A DNA stretch of 52,107 nucleotides from Spirosoma profusum. GTDB lineage: Bacteria; Bacteroidota; Bacteroidia; Cytophagales; Spirosomataceae. Under the pieces are notes generated by a model. It did no database searches and was not told where the DNA came from. It was given only the letters and a program-made list of their open reading frames with translations. Made by a program: the position numbers and the translations under genes. Each line of letters begins with the position of its first letter. Position 1 is the stretch's first letter. This document shows positions 17,730 to 25,955 of this stretch, in pieces. Location: positions 1-52,107 of the forward strand of contig NZ_JACWZY010000041.1 in assembly GCF_014699005.1 (NCBI RefSeq), given 5' to 3'.

Positions 17730-18767
17730 TCAGAAAATGTACCGTATCTCACACCAGGGTATCTCCTCTCTGACCAACCCTTCAAATACCTCAATCATTT
17801 TCCGCTTGAGTTGGTGGTTGTAGCGGATGTTCCAGCCGCCAAACTGACTGACCTTACTTTCCTGTAATTCAGGCACCCATAATAACTCTTCGGCTTTTGG
17901 GTTGATGGCTAAATTGGCCTGATGCTGCCACTGGTTGTGGGTCAGAAAAATGACTTCACACTTAAGCTGGGCCCGGACCTCGGGACGTAGTGCTACGTCG
18001 AGTTGACGAAATAAGTCGCGGTAATCGTTTCGCCACTGCTTCCCGCCGTAAACGATGACGGGGGAGAAATTAACGTGTACTTCGTAACCGGCATCGTAAA
18101 AGTCGTTGATGGCCGCGATACGTTTCTCAATGCTGTCGGTACGTACATCCACTAATTTACTGACGTGACTGGGCATCAGGCTGAACCGAATCCGAATTTT
18201 CCGTTGTGGATCGAAACTGAGCAGGGCCGGGTTCACAAATTTTGTCGCAAACGTAGCTTTCGCACGGGGGTGCGCCCGGTAAAACTCAAACACCTGCCGA
18301 ATGCCTTTCGTCAGACTGTAGTCGATGGCGATGTCGGAATTACAGCCAATATCGTATGTATAAAATTCCGGGTCGGTTTGGTTTCCCGATTTAGGCCAGG
18401 GCAAGCTCATTACGTGTGCATCGACGCTGGCGATATTCTCTTCTACGTTGGTAAACAACGTAATGGGATTCACGACTTTATGCCGATCAACGTAGCAGTA
18501 GGCACATCCGCCAAAACATCCGTTGGCCAGACTAGGCGCAATGTAGTCGGCACTACGTCCGCTCCACTTGATATCCTGCGTTTTCAAACGCCCAAGTACT
18601 AATACGTCGGATTTAATTTTGAAGTGGTTCATGCCGAGTTCCGGCAAGCGGTTATGCTGCTTTATTTCAAGTCGCTCGGCTTCAGGAAATTGTGCCAGTA
18701 CAGCCTCCCCCCGACCGTTCAGTGCGTCGGCAGTATAGAGGATCAAACCAGGATTAAAATCAGGCAT
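17730..18767 (-). CDS. Spore photoproduct lyase-family radical SAM protein
   Basis: The 345-residue product carries the radical SAM cysteines Cys84, Cys88 and Cys91 in NGCFGGCAYCYVDRH, the CxxxCxxC spacing used to bind a 4Fe-4S cluster. The sequence around it and the C-terminal region (HVNFSPVIVYG) match the spore photoproduct lyase family. In spore formers this enzyme reverses a thymine dimer formed by UV in spore DNA. Nothing else here suggests sporulation and Cytophagales are not known to make spores, so this homologue probably acts on another substrate or on UV damage in vegetative DNA. It is a single gene with a TATCTTTG box upstream. Confidence 0.85.
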   Translation of the reverse strand: MPDFNPGLILYTADALNGRGEAVLAQFPEAERLEIKQHNRLPELGMNHFKIKSDVLVLGRLKTQDIKWSGRSADYIAPSLANGCFGGCAYCYVDRHKVVNPITLFTNVEENIASVDAHVMSLPWPKSGNQTDPEFYTYDIGCNSDIAIDYSLTKGIRQVFEFYRAHPRAKATFATKFVNPALLSFDPQRKIRIRFSLMPSHVSKLVDVRTDSIEKRIAAINDFYDAGYEVHVNFSPVIVYGGKQWRNDYRDLFRQLDVALRPEVRAQLKCEVIFLTHNQWQHQANLAINPKAEELLWVPELQESKVSQFGGWNIRYNHQLKRKMIEVFEGLVREEIPWCEIRYIF

Positions 18768-18818
18768 AAACAGACGTTGAGGGTATACAGAATAAACGCC
18801 TGAACGAGAGACTTAGTT

Positions 18819-18851
18819 CAAAGATAAAAATATACAATATACTGATTCATA
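18819..18851 (-). promoter_or_regulatory. Possible promoter of the radical SAM gene
   Basis: On the bottom strand TATG, a 21-base gap and TATCTTTG (18819-18826) precede the start codon by about 50 bases. Confidence 0.4.
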
Positions 18852-18870
18852 ACTCTTTACCAAGCATTTT

Positions 18871-19214
18871 TTAATTAACAGGTTTATCTATTGCCTGGCC
18901 AAAAGTATCTTCAAATATTACGTTACCATCCGGTTTTGTAAAACGGACGGCGTCTACAGAACCTGTTCCTTCGAAGTCGTAACTGATGCCAACAATGTCT
19001 TTGTCTTTAGTATCGGCAAAAATTGTTGAACCCCCGTACGTAGCGATAACGAACGGTCGGTGGCTTAGGCTGCATCAGAATATTCTGTTGCTCAATCAGG
19101 ACAACCGGACTACCTAAACGTCCCTTTTGACGCACTTCACTCTCCTTAAAGTATACAGGAACAGGCTCCTGCATCACGGCTACGTTCTAACCGTCTGATG
19201 GAATCAACAAATTA
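18871..19214 (-). pseudogene. Decayed leftward gene, frameshift and internal stop
   Basis: Reading leftward, a coherent protein-like sequence runs from about 19214: LVQEHNLLIPSDG, a TAG stop, then NVAVMQEPVPVYFKESEV and on to QNILMQPKPP. It shifts frame near 19060 and continues as FVIATYGGSTIFADTKDKD to the terminal IDKPVN and TAA at 18871. No start codon or signal peptide is left. I do not recognise the family; the sequence looks like an exported beta-rich domain. Confidence 0.6.
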
Positions 19215-19522
19215 TGTTCCTGCACAAGCTAATTGCCAATACCCCGTTTCGCCCGGAAGTAGCACCGCAGATCAAGAAACTTCAGTTAGGTTTCAGTGAC
19301 CAATTCAGGGCCTATATTAATGGCAAACTGATTTTTGGCGGCCAAGATGAGTTTTTGTCCCGAGACTGCCGTTTTCTGGGCACCATCGATTAATTCGATG
19401 ATATCTACCTATATCTGAGTCAGGGGAAGAACGAAATCTGGCTCGCCGTTTCTGAAACCTTCGGCGGCTGGGGTATCAAGGGGCTGATAGCTGATCAAAC
19501 AGGAATTAAGATAGAACAGTAG
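19206..19522 (+). pseudogene. Decayed 3' end of a sugar-hydrolase-associated beta-domain gene
   Basis: A rightward frame reads LGFSDQFRAYINGKLIFGG, then a degenerate DEFLSRDCRFLGTID, a TAA stop, then FDDIYLYLSQGKNE and WLAVSETFGGWGIKG. The pattern of GFSDxxRxYxNG, SRDxRFLGTIGYFD and LAVSExFGGWG is one I associate with the C-terminal beta-domain of exported Bacteroidota proteins. The in-frame TAA replaces the usual Gly-Tyr after GTI. No 5' part is present. It overlaps the start of the opposite decayed gene. Confidence 0.6.
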
Positions 19523-19525
19523 ATT

Positions 19526-19598
19526 ATGATATATGAAGTATGATGTAGGGTGTTGAGAAGTCCAAGGCATACACCCTACATCATACTTCATATATCAT
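19526..19598. repeat. Inverted repeat at the modC 3' end
   Basis: Perfect 28-bp arms (19526-19553 and 19571-19598). The modC stop codon (19595-19597) lies in the right arm. The core GATATATGAAGTATGA is shared with the repeat at 42683-42737. Confidence 0.85.
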
Positions 19599-20410
19599 AC
19601 ATCAAACCTTATCCAGTCGCCTACGCGTCGTTGGCTCCAGGCAGGGTTTTTAGATGTCAGTTGAGTTGTTTCAGTTTCTACAACCCACTGATGCCGAGCC
19701 TCATCATACTCAATACGGGTGATACGTTCCTGCAATCGTACAGATTCGCTACGTTGCTCAATCTGCCTGTCGGACTCAATATGTCCCTGCACCAACGTAA
19801 TCACGCGATCCGCCAACGTCTGTACGTCGATGGCGTGGTGACTCACCAGCAACGTAGTGGTTCCCCACGTTTTATGCAGTTCAAGCAAAACCAGACGTAA
19901 CGCCTGACTGGCTTGGGCATCGAGTGCGGCAAATGGCTCATCGAGTAGCAGTAATTGGGGACGACGGACCAAGGCTCGTGCCAGTGCCACCCGCTGCCGT
20001 TGGCCACCCGATAATTTGAGTGGTTTTTGATCACGAAAAGCGTCAAGCCCCGTTACGTCTATTAACTCCTGAATCAATGGATGCTGGTCCTTTAGGGCAG
20101 CGAATTGAATATTTTCAAGAACAGTCATGTTGGGAAATAACGCGGTATCCTGAAAAACATACCCTACCGAACGTTGCTGCGGTGGCCGATTGATACGTTG
20201 TTCATTATCCAGCCAGGGAATGTTATCGACCACGATACGTCCCTGCTGCGGTACGTCAAGACCAGCCACTACACGTAGCAACGTTGTTTTTCCTGATCCA
20301 GATGGCCCAACCAGTGCGGTAAGGCTGCCCGGTTCCAGGTTAACTTTTACACGAAGTTCGCCGGAGCCTTCGGCAAACAGGCGGGGCATCACTACGTCGA
20401 TGGCAATCAT
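19595..20410 (-). CDS. modC: Molybdate ABC transporter ATPase
   Basis: The 271-residue ATPase has Walker A GPSGSGKTT (about 35-43), a Q-loop in YVFQDTALF, the signature LSGGQRQRVALARAL, Walker B LLLLDEPFAALD and the switch His in LVSHH. It drives import of molybdate through ModB. It is shorter than the roughly 350-residue E. coli ModC as I recall it; the tail after the ATPase core is only about 60 residues and seems too short for a full molybdate-binding TOBE domain. The start overlaps the modB stop by ATGA, so translation is coupled. Confidence 0.92.
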   Translation of the reverse strand: MIAIDVVMPRLFAEGSGELRVKVNLEPGSLTALVGPSGSGKTTLLRVVAGLDVPQQGRIVVDNIPWLDNEQRINRPPQQRSVGYVFQDTALFPNMTVLENIQFAALKDQHPLIQELIDVTGLDAFRDQKPLKLSGGQRQRVALARALVRRPQLLLLDEPFAALDAQASQALRLVLLELHKTWGTTTLLVSHHAIDVQTLADRVITLVQGHIESDRQIEQRSESVRLQERITRIEYDEARHQWVVETETTQLTSKNPAWSQRRVGDWIRFDV

Positions 20411-21072
20411 ACCGTTACCCGTTTATTGATGGCATAAACCACCAGGAGAATGATGAACGACACGGCTAGTAGTAAAGCTGCATAGGTGTGGGCCGTCTGG
20501 AAATGAAGCAGTTCGACCTCATCATAAATGGCAATAGACGCTACACGGGTCTGCCCCGGCAGGTTTCCGCCAATCATCATTACCAGCCCAAATTCGCCGA
20601 TGGTGTGCGCGAACGTAAGCACGATTCCAGTAAGTAAAGCGGGTTTACAGTTGGGTAGCAGGACACGCCACAACGTTCGGGCGGGCGACTGACCAAGCGT
20701 ATAGGAAGCTTCCCGCCAGGAAACGGGCAGGTTCTCTATCCCCGCCTGAATCGGATGCACCATAAACGGCAGGCTGTAAATCAGTGAGGCAACCACCAGC
20801 CCTTCAAACGAAAAAACCAATTGTAGATTCAACGTTTTCAGTAGCCACGCTCCCAGGCTACTCGTCGGACTAAAGGTCAGCAGCAAATAAAAACCGACAA
20901 CGGATGGAGGTAAAACCAGCGGCAAACTAATGATGGCTTCGAAAACCGGTTTAAGCCGAAATCGACTCAACGCCAGCCAACCCGCTAATGGAATACCAAT
21001 TACCAGTAGCAACAGTGTCGTTACTCCTGCCAGACGTAGTGTTAACCAGATAGGTCCCCAATCGATGGGCAT
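20407..21072 (-). CDS. modB: Molybdate ABC transporter permease
   Basis: The 221-residue integral membrane protein has about five to six helices. The cytoplasmic coupling loop contains GEFGLVMMIGGNLPGQT, which is strongly diagnostic of ModB. SLPLVLPPSVVGFYLL near residue 50 is also typical. It sits between modA (76 bases upstream across a hairpin) and modC (ATGA overlap). Confidence 0.94.
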   Translation of the reverse strand: MPIDWGPIWLTLRLAGVTTLLLLVIGIPLAGWLALSRFRLKPVFEAIISLPLVLPPSVVGFYLLLTFSPTSSLGAWLLKTLNLQLVFSFEGLVVASLIYSLPFMVHPIQAGIENLPVSWREASYTLGQSPARTLWRVLLPNCKPALLTGIVLTFAHTIGEFGLVMMIGGNLPGQTRVASIAIYDEVELLHFQTAHTYAALLLAVSFIILLVVYAINKRVTV

Positions 21073-21089
21073 AAATGAGTGCTATTGTT

Positions 21090-21150
21090 GATGAGTGATA
21101 CGTTTGCTGACGCCAAAAAGGCTTATGCGTCAGCTAACTTATCACTCATC
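21090..21150. repeat. Inverted repeat between modA and modB
   Basis: 24-base arms 21090-21113 and 21127-21150 pair with two mismatches. Two bases of the modA stop codon (21149-21151) are in the right arm. It could attenuate or process the transcript between modA and modB. Confidence 0.75.
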
Positions 21151-21886
21151 ATTTTATTTGGTATCCGAACTTTTGCAAAATACGGCGAGCCGTTGGGCTC
21201 CCCAAAAAGGCTAGAAATTGTTGAGCAGCTTTAGTTTGCCCGGTACGTTTCAACACCACTACGCCCTGTGCAATGGGTGCATATTCTTTTGCTGGCAAAT
21301 CGACCCAATGACCACGCTTTGTCAGACTGGGGTCTAGTACCACCGATTTGGCGGTGAAACCGACCTCGACCGATCCCGACAGAATATATTGATTGACCTG
21401 CGCAATGCTTTCGCCATACACAATTTTCGATTGGATCTGTTCCAGCAACTTTCTGGATTTCAGAAGAATAATTGCAGCTTCACCGTACGGAGCCGTAGCT
21501 GGGTTGGCAATCGCTACGTGCCGAACGGCGGGATCGGACAGGATTTTTAAATTGGCCGATACAGGCAGATCACCCGCCGTCCACAACACCAGCGAACCAT
21601 AGGCGTAAATAATGGGTGCGGCCAGCGTTAAACCTGCTTTGTGCAGCGTTTGCGGGTACTCCATATCGGCCGACAGAAATACGTCATAAGGAGCACCCTG
21701 CTGAATCTGGGTTGTAAGCTTCCCAGATGAATTCACGATTGACTCAATAGCAACGCCCGTTTTCTGCTGAAAAGCGGTTTTCAGTTCCTCCATCACAAAC
21801 TGAGCGTTGGCCGCTACGGCCACCCGCAGTGGCTGAGCCAGTACACTTATCGGACAAAAGAGCAGAAACAGAAAAAGCTTTTTCAT
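21149..21886 (-). CDS. modA: Molybdate-binding periplasmic protein
   Basis: ModA captures molybdate (or tungstate) in the periplasm and delivers it to ModBC. The 245-residue product starts with a signal peptide (MKKLFLFLLFCPISVLA). It shows VAVAANAQFVMEEL, the ligand-site region VNSSGKLTTQI, GAPYDVFLSADMEYPQ and VGFTAKS, all in ModA order. An ATG five codons upstream is possible but would precede the signal awkwardly. It follows the peroxidase gene by 21 bases. Confidence 0.93.
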   Translation of the reverse strand: MKKLFLFLLFCPISVLAQPLRVAVAANAQFVMEELKTAFQQKTGVAIESIVNSSGKLTTQIQQGAPYDVFLSADMEYPQTLHKAGLTLAAPIIYAYGSLVLWTAGDLPVSANLKILSDPAVRHVAIANPATAPYGEAAIILLKSRKLLEQIQSKIVYGESIAQVNQYILSGSVEVGFTAKSVVLDPSLTKRGHWVDLPAKEYAPIAQGVVVLKRTGQTKAAQQFLAFLGSPTARRILQKFGYQIK

Positions 21887-21907
21887 AAATACAAAGACCA
21901 AACCGCG

Positions 21908-23068
21908 CTACTTTACACGATGTACACGATGTACACGATGATGCGGATCGGCGAACTGAGGGTTGTTGACAAACGTACTGTCGGTGAATAAGTGCATAAA
22001 CGCGATTAAGTCAGACTTTTCGTTACGTGTCAGGTGAAAACCGCTGGTTTGGCCGGGCAATTCATGACTCAGCGTCGGGCCGTTTTGAATATGTTCGCTG
22101 TAATGATTCAGAACAGCTTCCAACGTAGCGAATCGACCGTCGTGCATATAGGGAGCGGTCAGGGCGATATTACGTAGCGTCGGCACGCGAAACCGACCAT
22201 TATCCAATGCCAATCCGGTAATTACCTGACGACCAGCATCTGTTACTTTCAGGTCGAGGCCGTTATTGTGAAATACCTCCTGATACAATTTCGGGCCGCC
22301 GTGGCAGTGAGCACAGTTTCCACCCCGCACGTTACGTTCCATCGAAGGCGCCGAGTTGAAAAGCTGCATGCCCCGCTTTTCGGATTCAGTTAGTTGATAC
22401 GTTCCTAGCAAATAGTGGTCATAACGCGAATTGGCCGAAATCAGGGTGCGTTCGAACTGGGCAAGCGCTTTGCCAATGCGAACATCGGTAATGGTATCGG
22501 AACCGAAAACGAGCCGAAACAAGGCCGGATAGAGCGTTGTTTTTTGTAGTGCTTTCGCGGCAGTATTAGGCTTAGAACCCATTTCATCAGCATGACCAAG
22601 CGGAACTAAAGCCTGCTCTTCCAGGCTGTTTGAGCGTCCATCCCAAAACAGTTGCCGCACCCACAGCAAATTGGTGAGTGACATAGAGTTTCGTTGTGTG
22701 GTTTTACCGGTAACACCTACGCTCAGGGCCAATCCGTCCGTAAACGCCCGCGCCTGCTGGTGACAACTGGCGCAGGAAATGGTTTTTGTCGACGAAAGCA
22801 AGGGTTCATAGAACAGCAACCGGCCGAGGTAAACACCTTCCTGCGTCGTCGGATTATCGGCTGGAATCGTAAATCTCCCCCCGAAACTGGCTGGATATTG
22901 AAGCGTGTAGGGTCCTGTTGGCACAGGGTCATCGACTGCCTTCCAGGAAGCCATTCCCAGGGCAATGATACCTATAATCCCAAGCGTCCAGACACGCATC
23001 TTTTTACTATTTATTGTCATGCTGACAAAGCCAGGCCGCCGAAGCAGAAGCATGGCAAAAGTTGTCAT
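21908..23068 (-). CDS. Dihaem cytochrome c peroxidase family protein
   Basis: The 386-residue protein has a membrane/signal segment (about 25-42) and two haem c sites, CASCH (99-103) and CAHCH (252-256), in the MauG/CcpA layout. Such enzymes reduce hydrogen peroxide with electrons from small cytochromes or oxidise protein residues in the periplasm. The start overlaps the preceding stop as ATGA, so it is coupled to the molybdopterin-like gene. The tail HRVHRVHRVK is encoded by a 9-base tandem repeat (TACACGATG three times near 21913-21940). Its place inside a molybdate operon is unusual. Confidence 0.9.
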   Translation of the reverse strand: MTTFAMLLLRRPGFVSMTINSKKMRVWTLGIIGIIALGMASWKAVDDPVPTGPYTLQYPASFGGRFTIPADNPTTQEGVYLGRLLFYEPLLSSTKTISCASCHQQARAFTDGLALSVGVTGKTTQRNSMSLTNLLWVRQLFWDGRSNSLEEQALVPLGHADEMGSKPNTAAKALQKTTLYPALFRLVFGSDTITDVRIGKALAQFERTLISANSRYDHYLLGTYQLTESEKRGMQLFNSAPSMERNVRGGNCAHCHGGPKLYQEVFHNNGLDLKVTDAGRQVITGLALDNGRFRVPTLRNIALTAPYMHDGRFATLEAVLNHYSEHIQNGPTLSHELPGQTSGFHLTRNEKSDLIAFMHLFTDSTFVNNPQFADPHHRVHRVHRVK

Positions 23069-23571
23069 TTAGCAAATCGAACGTCAATTGATTTTACTTC
23101 CCGAATCCAGCGGGCTGGTTTCTTCTCACCGGGAACCACTACACGATACGGTCCAACGCCTTGCGCTAGTGGCCCACCGTCGACAGTATCGGCCAGAATG
23201 ATGGTTCTTGTAGCAAATTCCGGATCAATTTCGGCAAGCGCAAATACAATTTCGTACCCATCGATAGCCTTGATTACTACGTATTTCGTCAGGTTTTCGC
23301 CCCGAAGTTCGCTACCTAACGTAGCACCCGCCTGTTTGAGCAGATCCACCAGAGGGACACCCGAATACGTATGGTCTTTGCCATCCCGATCTTTCGCCGT
23401 TACGTCGGTGTGGGTCATGGCTTTCAGATCGGCCGACTGCAAGGTCAATGGTTTCGATACTTCACCGGATATGGTTAGCGCCTGAGCATGACCAACAAAT
23501 GTCAGCAGGTATAAACCGATAGTTAGACCGGCGGAAAAAATCGTTTTGGTACGTAAAATCAGTACGTTCAT
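23065..23571 (-). CDS. Small exported molybdopterin-oxidoreductase-like protein lacking cysteine
   Basis: The 168-residue product has a signal peptide (to about residue 30, AQA). It continues with a domain resembling the sulphite-oxidase/PF00174 fold: ISGEVSKPLTL, TYSGVPLVDLLKQAG, and near the end GVGPYRVVVPGEKKPARWIREV. Sulphite-oxidase-type enzymes hold molybdenum through a conserved cysteine; this protein contains no cysteine at all, so it cannot do so in that way. It may bind molybdate or the pterin, or act as a scaffold. It is seven bases downstream of the TonB-receptor remnant and overlaps the peroxidase gene. Confidence 0.8.
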   Translation of the reverse strand: MNVLILRTKTIFSAGLTIGLYLLTFVGHAQALTISGEVSKPLTLQSADLKAMTHTDVTAKDRDGKDHTYSGVPLVDLLKQAGATLGSELRGENLTKYVVIKAIDGYEIVFALAEIDPEFATRTIILADTVDGGPLAQGVGPYRVVVPGEKKPARWIREVKSIDVRFAK

Positions 23572-23577
23572 GTTGCC

Positions 23578-23822
23578 TTACAGATTACTAATAACCAGAT
23601 TAATAAAGAAATTACGGCCCGGTTCCGGGAAGCCCTCGGCCAGGGCATATTTCCGGTCGAAGATGTTATTTACCCCGCCTTCCAGACTAACGTAGCGTTG
23701 CAGCCCAGGCTAAAAACCCGGCTGGTTCCCAACGTATCGATCTGTTGCGCCAATACATTCATTGTCAACCCACTAATAAGAGAAACGCTTGCAACGGCGG
23801 TACGTAACGTAAAGCTGAGCAT
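23578..23822 (-). pseudogene. TonB-dependent receptor reduced to its two ends
   Basis: Reading leftward from ATG at 23822, the N-terminus (MLSFTLRTAVASVSLISG to LAQQIDTLGTSRVFSLG) is a signal peptide and the first residues of a receptor. After a one-step frame change, the sequence continues as QRYVSLEGGVNNIFDRKY and LAEGFPEPGRNFFINLVIS to a stop at 23578. That is the typical last strand of a TonB receptor (NIFDRKY...GFPEPGRNFF). The 245-base length is not a multiple of three. A large internal deletion of a roughly 2-kb gene explains it. The remnant still heads the molybdate operon. Confidence 0.8.
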
Positions 23823-23843
23823 TCGTTTTTAATTGAGCCAGGT

Positions 23844-23867
23844 CGTTATATTCATACAAATATAACG
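23844..23867 (-). promoter_or_regulatory. ModE-like operator overlapping the -7 box
   Basis: CGTTATATT (23844-23852), six bases, then AATATAACG (23859-23867) form a perfect inverted repeat that closely resembles the E. coli ModE box as I recall it (CGnTATAT...ATATnnCG). On the bottom strand TATATTTG (23857-23864) is a -7 element inside the operator, and transcription would begin about 28 bases before the start at 23822. A repressor bound here would block the whole operon, as ModE does when molybdate is plentiful. No modE gene lies in the window. Confidence 0.65.
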
Positions 23868-23955
23868 TTATCGATCGAATGACGATAGCCCGTTACGTAG
23901 TATCTATCCTGGTTTGGTAGTCTATATTCGCATTACGTAGGCTCTTCATTCTGGT

Positions 23956-24546
23956 ATGTCGATTCTTTCTGAACGATTTCTAACAATTCCTCCCCGTCGG
24001 CGCTACTGGTACGTACAATTGATGTATCTGATTGTCAGTTGCACGCTGGTAAGCATAGTGCTTTGGTTACCTTTAAATCGGGAATGGCTCTCCGATTCGA
24101 TCAGCCGATTTTATAGTCAGCGAGAGCGATTGGACCAAAAGACCGACGTAGCTGAACGTCGGCAGGAAGGTTACGTGCAGGCTTATCCCTATATCGATCT
24201 CATCCGACAGCGCTGTCAGCCAAACGATTATTTTTTGATTCCTCCCCAACGTTACCTGATTCGAAACGCTTATAAATTAGGCAGATCAACGGGCTACAAC
24301 TGGCTGTATCCGAGCGTTTTGTATTATCACTTAGGCAAGTCAGTCCAGTTGCTGGATATGACGGCCTCAGATTCGTTGCTTCAACGGGCAACGCATACGT
24401 TCTGGGTTTTCGAAAACAAGATTTTCCTGCTGACTTTTAAGGAGCACAACCGGCCGCTCGTAATGGGCGAGTTCAAAAAGTACGATCCGCACTTCTTTGC
24501 CTACACACCCGAACAGGCGCGGACCTATTACAAATCGAAGCCATGA
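23956..24546 (+). CDS. Membrane-anchored protein of unknown function
   Basis: The 196-residue protein has one clear membrane helix (about 20-40) near the N-terminus and a globular part of about 150 residues with many Tyr and Arg (YVQAYPYIDLIRQRC, LLDMTASDSLLQRA). I do not recognise a family. Its stop overlaps the start of the next gene as ATGA, so the pair is translationally coupled. The partner is a polytopic membrane protein that looks like a GT-C glycosyltransferase, and the large soluble part resembles the C-terminal lumenal domain that GT-C enzymes often have. This is inference from context. Confidence 0.65.
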   Translation: MSILSERFLTIPPRRRYWYVQLMYLIVSCTLVSIVLWLPLNREWLSDSISRFYSQRERLDQKTDVAERRQEGYVQAYPYIDLIRQRCQPNDYFLIPPQRYLIRNAYKLGRSTGYNWLYPSVLYYHLGKSVQLLDMTASDSLLQRATHTFWVFENKIFLLTFKEHNRPLVMGEFKKYDPHFFAYTPEQARTYYKSKP

Positions 24547-25955
24547 CCTTATCTGTTGCATACCTTATTGTTACTCAGTTTCTGATAGGTTTTGGTGTCT
24601 TGGCCCGACTTCGTCCGGTTACGAAGGGGCTAAGTTTGCTGGGGCTGTCGATGCTGGCGGGACTGGGTATTAGTTCTGTGCTGCCTTTTGTACTTCAGTT
24701 CGCCCATGCACCTATTGCTCGCTTTCCCATGTTCATCGGACTTGGCCTACTGGCTGCTTTATCGTTGCTGCTGCTACGTGGGCAGTTCACCTATCTGCGT
24801 GATGTCTTTGCCAGAAAACAGTTCATGGTTCATCTATACGAACTACCGTTTCTGGGCTTCTGGGCGTATCTGCTGTTTATTAGTGCCTGGAAATGTGCGT
24901 GGTACCCAAATTTACCTTTCGATACAATCGTCGGGCCAGACTTGATTGCTACGTTCGCCGTACGGGAACGTACGCTTATTTCATCGGTTTTCACAGCGCA
25001 TCTACCGTCGGTATCCGTTTTCAGCAACCAGCCATTTTATGCACCTTTTACGGCCATGCAGCAGATTCTTTACCTGCTGGCGGCTGGGGGAATCGGTACG
25101 TTCGCTTTCGGGAAATTGTGGCTTACGGTGATGGTACTGGCCTTCGGACTATTTTTCTACGCCGACATGCGGGAACGTATACACCCGCTTCTGGCGGGTT
25201 TACTGGTCACTATGCTTGCCTGTAGTCCGGAACTGTTCGCCTACACGTTTCTGGTACAGACAGACTGGGCCAATGCGGCTTTTTTTGTTGTTGGAGTGAT
25301 GTTACTTCAGCGGTATTTCGATGATTCGCAACGTAGTACGTTACTAGCTGCTACGTTGTTCTTTGCCTTTGCCTGCTGGATACGTACCGAAACCATTTTG
25401 TTTGTTTTCATTGGTTCGGCATTGCTGTTTGCCAAATCGTTACGTTCTTCTCCAGGTAAAGCCGTCCTTAAAGCATCGATGCTGACTGTCGCCTGTCTCC
25501 TACCGTTTATTTTCTGGAATTACATTTTTCTTCGCGGATACGTAGTATTGCCTGCCAGCACCCATCTGGGAACGCTCCAAACTGTATCGGGAAATTACTT
25601 TACCAATCTGTTCACCATTTACGGAAAAATGACCGATACGGTACTTCTCCACGATACCTACTGGAACTATTCCGTCTGGGCATTTTTAGCATTTACTACA
25701 CTGAATTTCAGCTTCTTTCGCAGCAAACAGGGGCTACCCATTCTCATTTGGATACTAGGAATCTACGGGCTATTTGGCCTTCTAATAATGCATATTGAAG
25801 GAGCAAATGTTCCTTTTACGTTCCGACGGGGTTTTTTCAAAATTCTCTTTTTAATGTATTTCTATTTAGGGTATACTACGTTATTTCAAAGAATCACAAA
25901 CTGGCTATTTCAGTGGGAAGAAAAGACTCTATCACAGGCAAGCATTAACTTATAA
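24543..25955 (+). CDS. Polytopic membrane protein, GT-C glycosyltransferase-like
   Basis: The 470-residue protein has roughly eleven hydrophobic helices. Early in the chain is a periplasmic loop with DTIVGPDLIATFAVRE. Near residue 280 the helix ending ACWIRTETILFVFIG has the Arg-x-Glu-x-x-x pattern common in GT-C sugar transferases and O-antigen-type proteins. No clear DxD motif is certain. It is coupled to the preceding gene and its 3' end overlaps a convergent gene by six bases. A role in transferring sugars from lipid carriers is possible but not proven. Confidence 0.6.
   Translation: MTLSVAYLIVTQFLIGFGVLARLRPVTKGLSLLGLSMLAGLGISSVLPFVLQFAHAPIARFPMFIGLGLLAALSLLLLRGQFTYLRDVFARKQFMVHLYELPFLGFWAYLLFISAWKCAWYPNLPFDTIVGPDLIATFAVRERTLISSVFTAHLPSVSVFSNQPFYAPFTAMQQILYLLAAGGIGTFAFGKLWLTVMVLAFGLFFYADMRERIHPLLAGLLVTMLACSPELFAYTFLVQTDWANAAFFVVGVMLLQRYFDDSQRSTLLAATLFFAFACWIRTETILFVFIGSALLFAKSLRSSPGKAVLKASMLTVACLLPFIFWNYIFLRGYVVLPASTHLGTLQTVSGNYFTNLFTIYGKMTDTVLLHDTYWNYSVWAFLAFTTLNFSFFRSKQGLPILIWILGIYGLFGLLIMHIEGANVPFTFRRGFFKILFLMYFYLGYTTLFQRITNWLFQWEEKTLSQASINL

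Noticed and set aside
22694..23485. A 263-residue rightward frame across the peroxidase and molybdopterin-like genes
   Set aside because: It overlaps two well-supported genes on the other strand and shows no protein family features.
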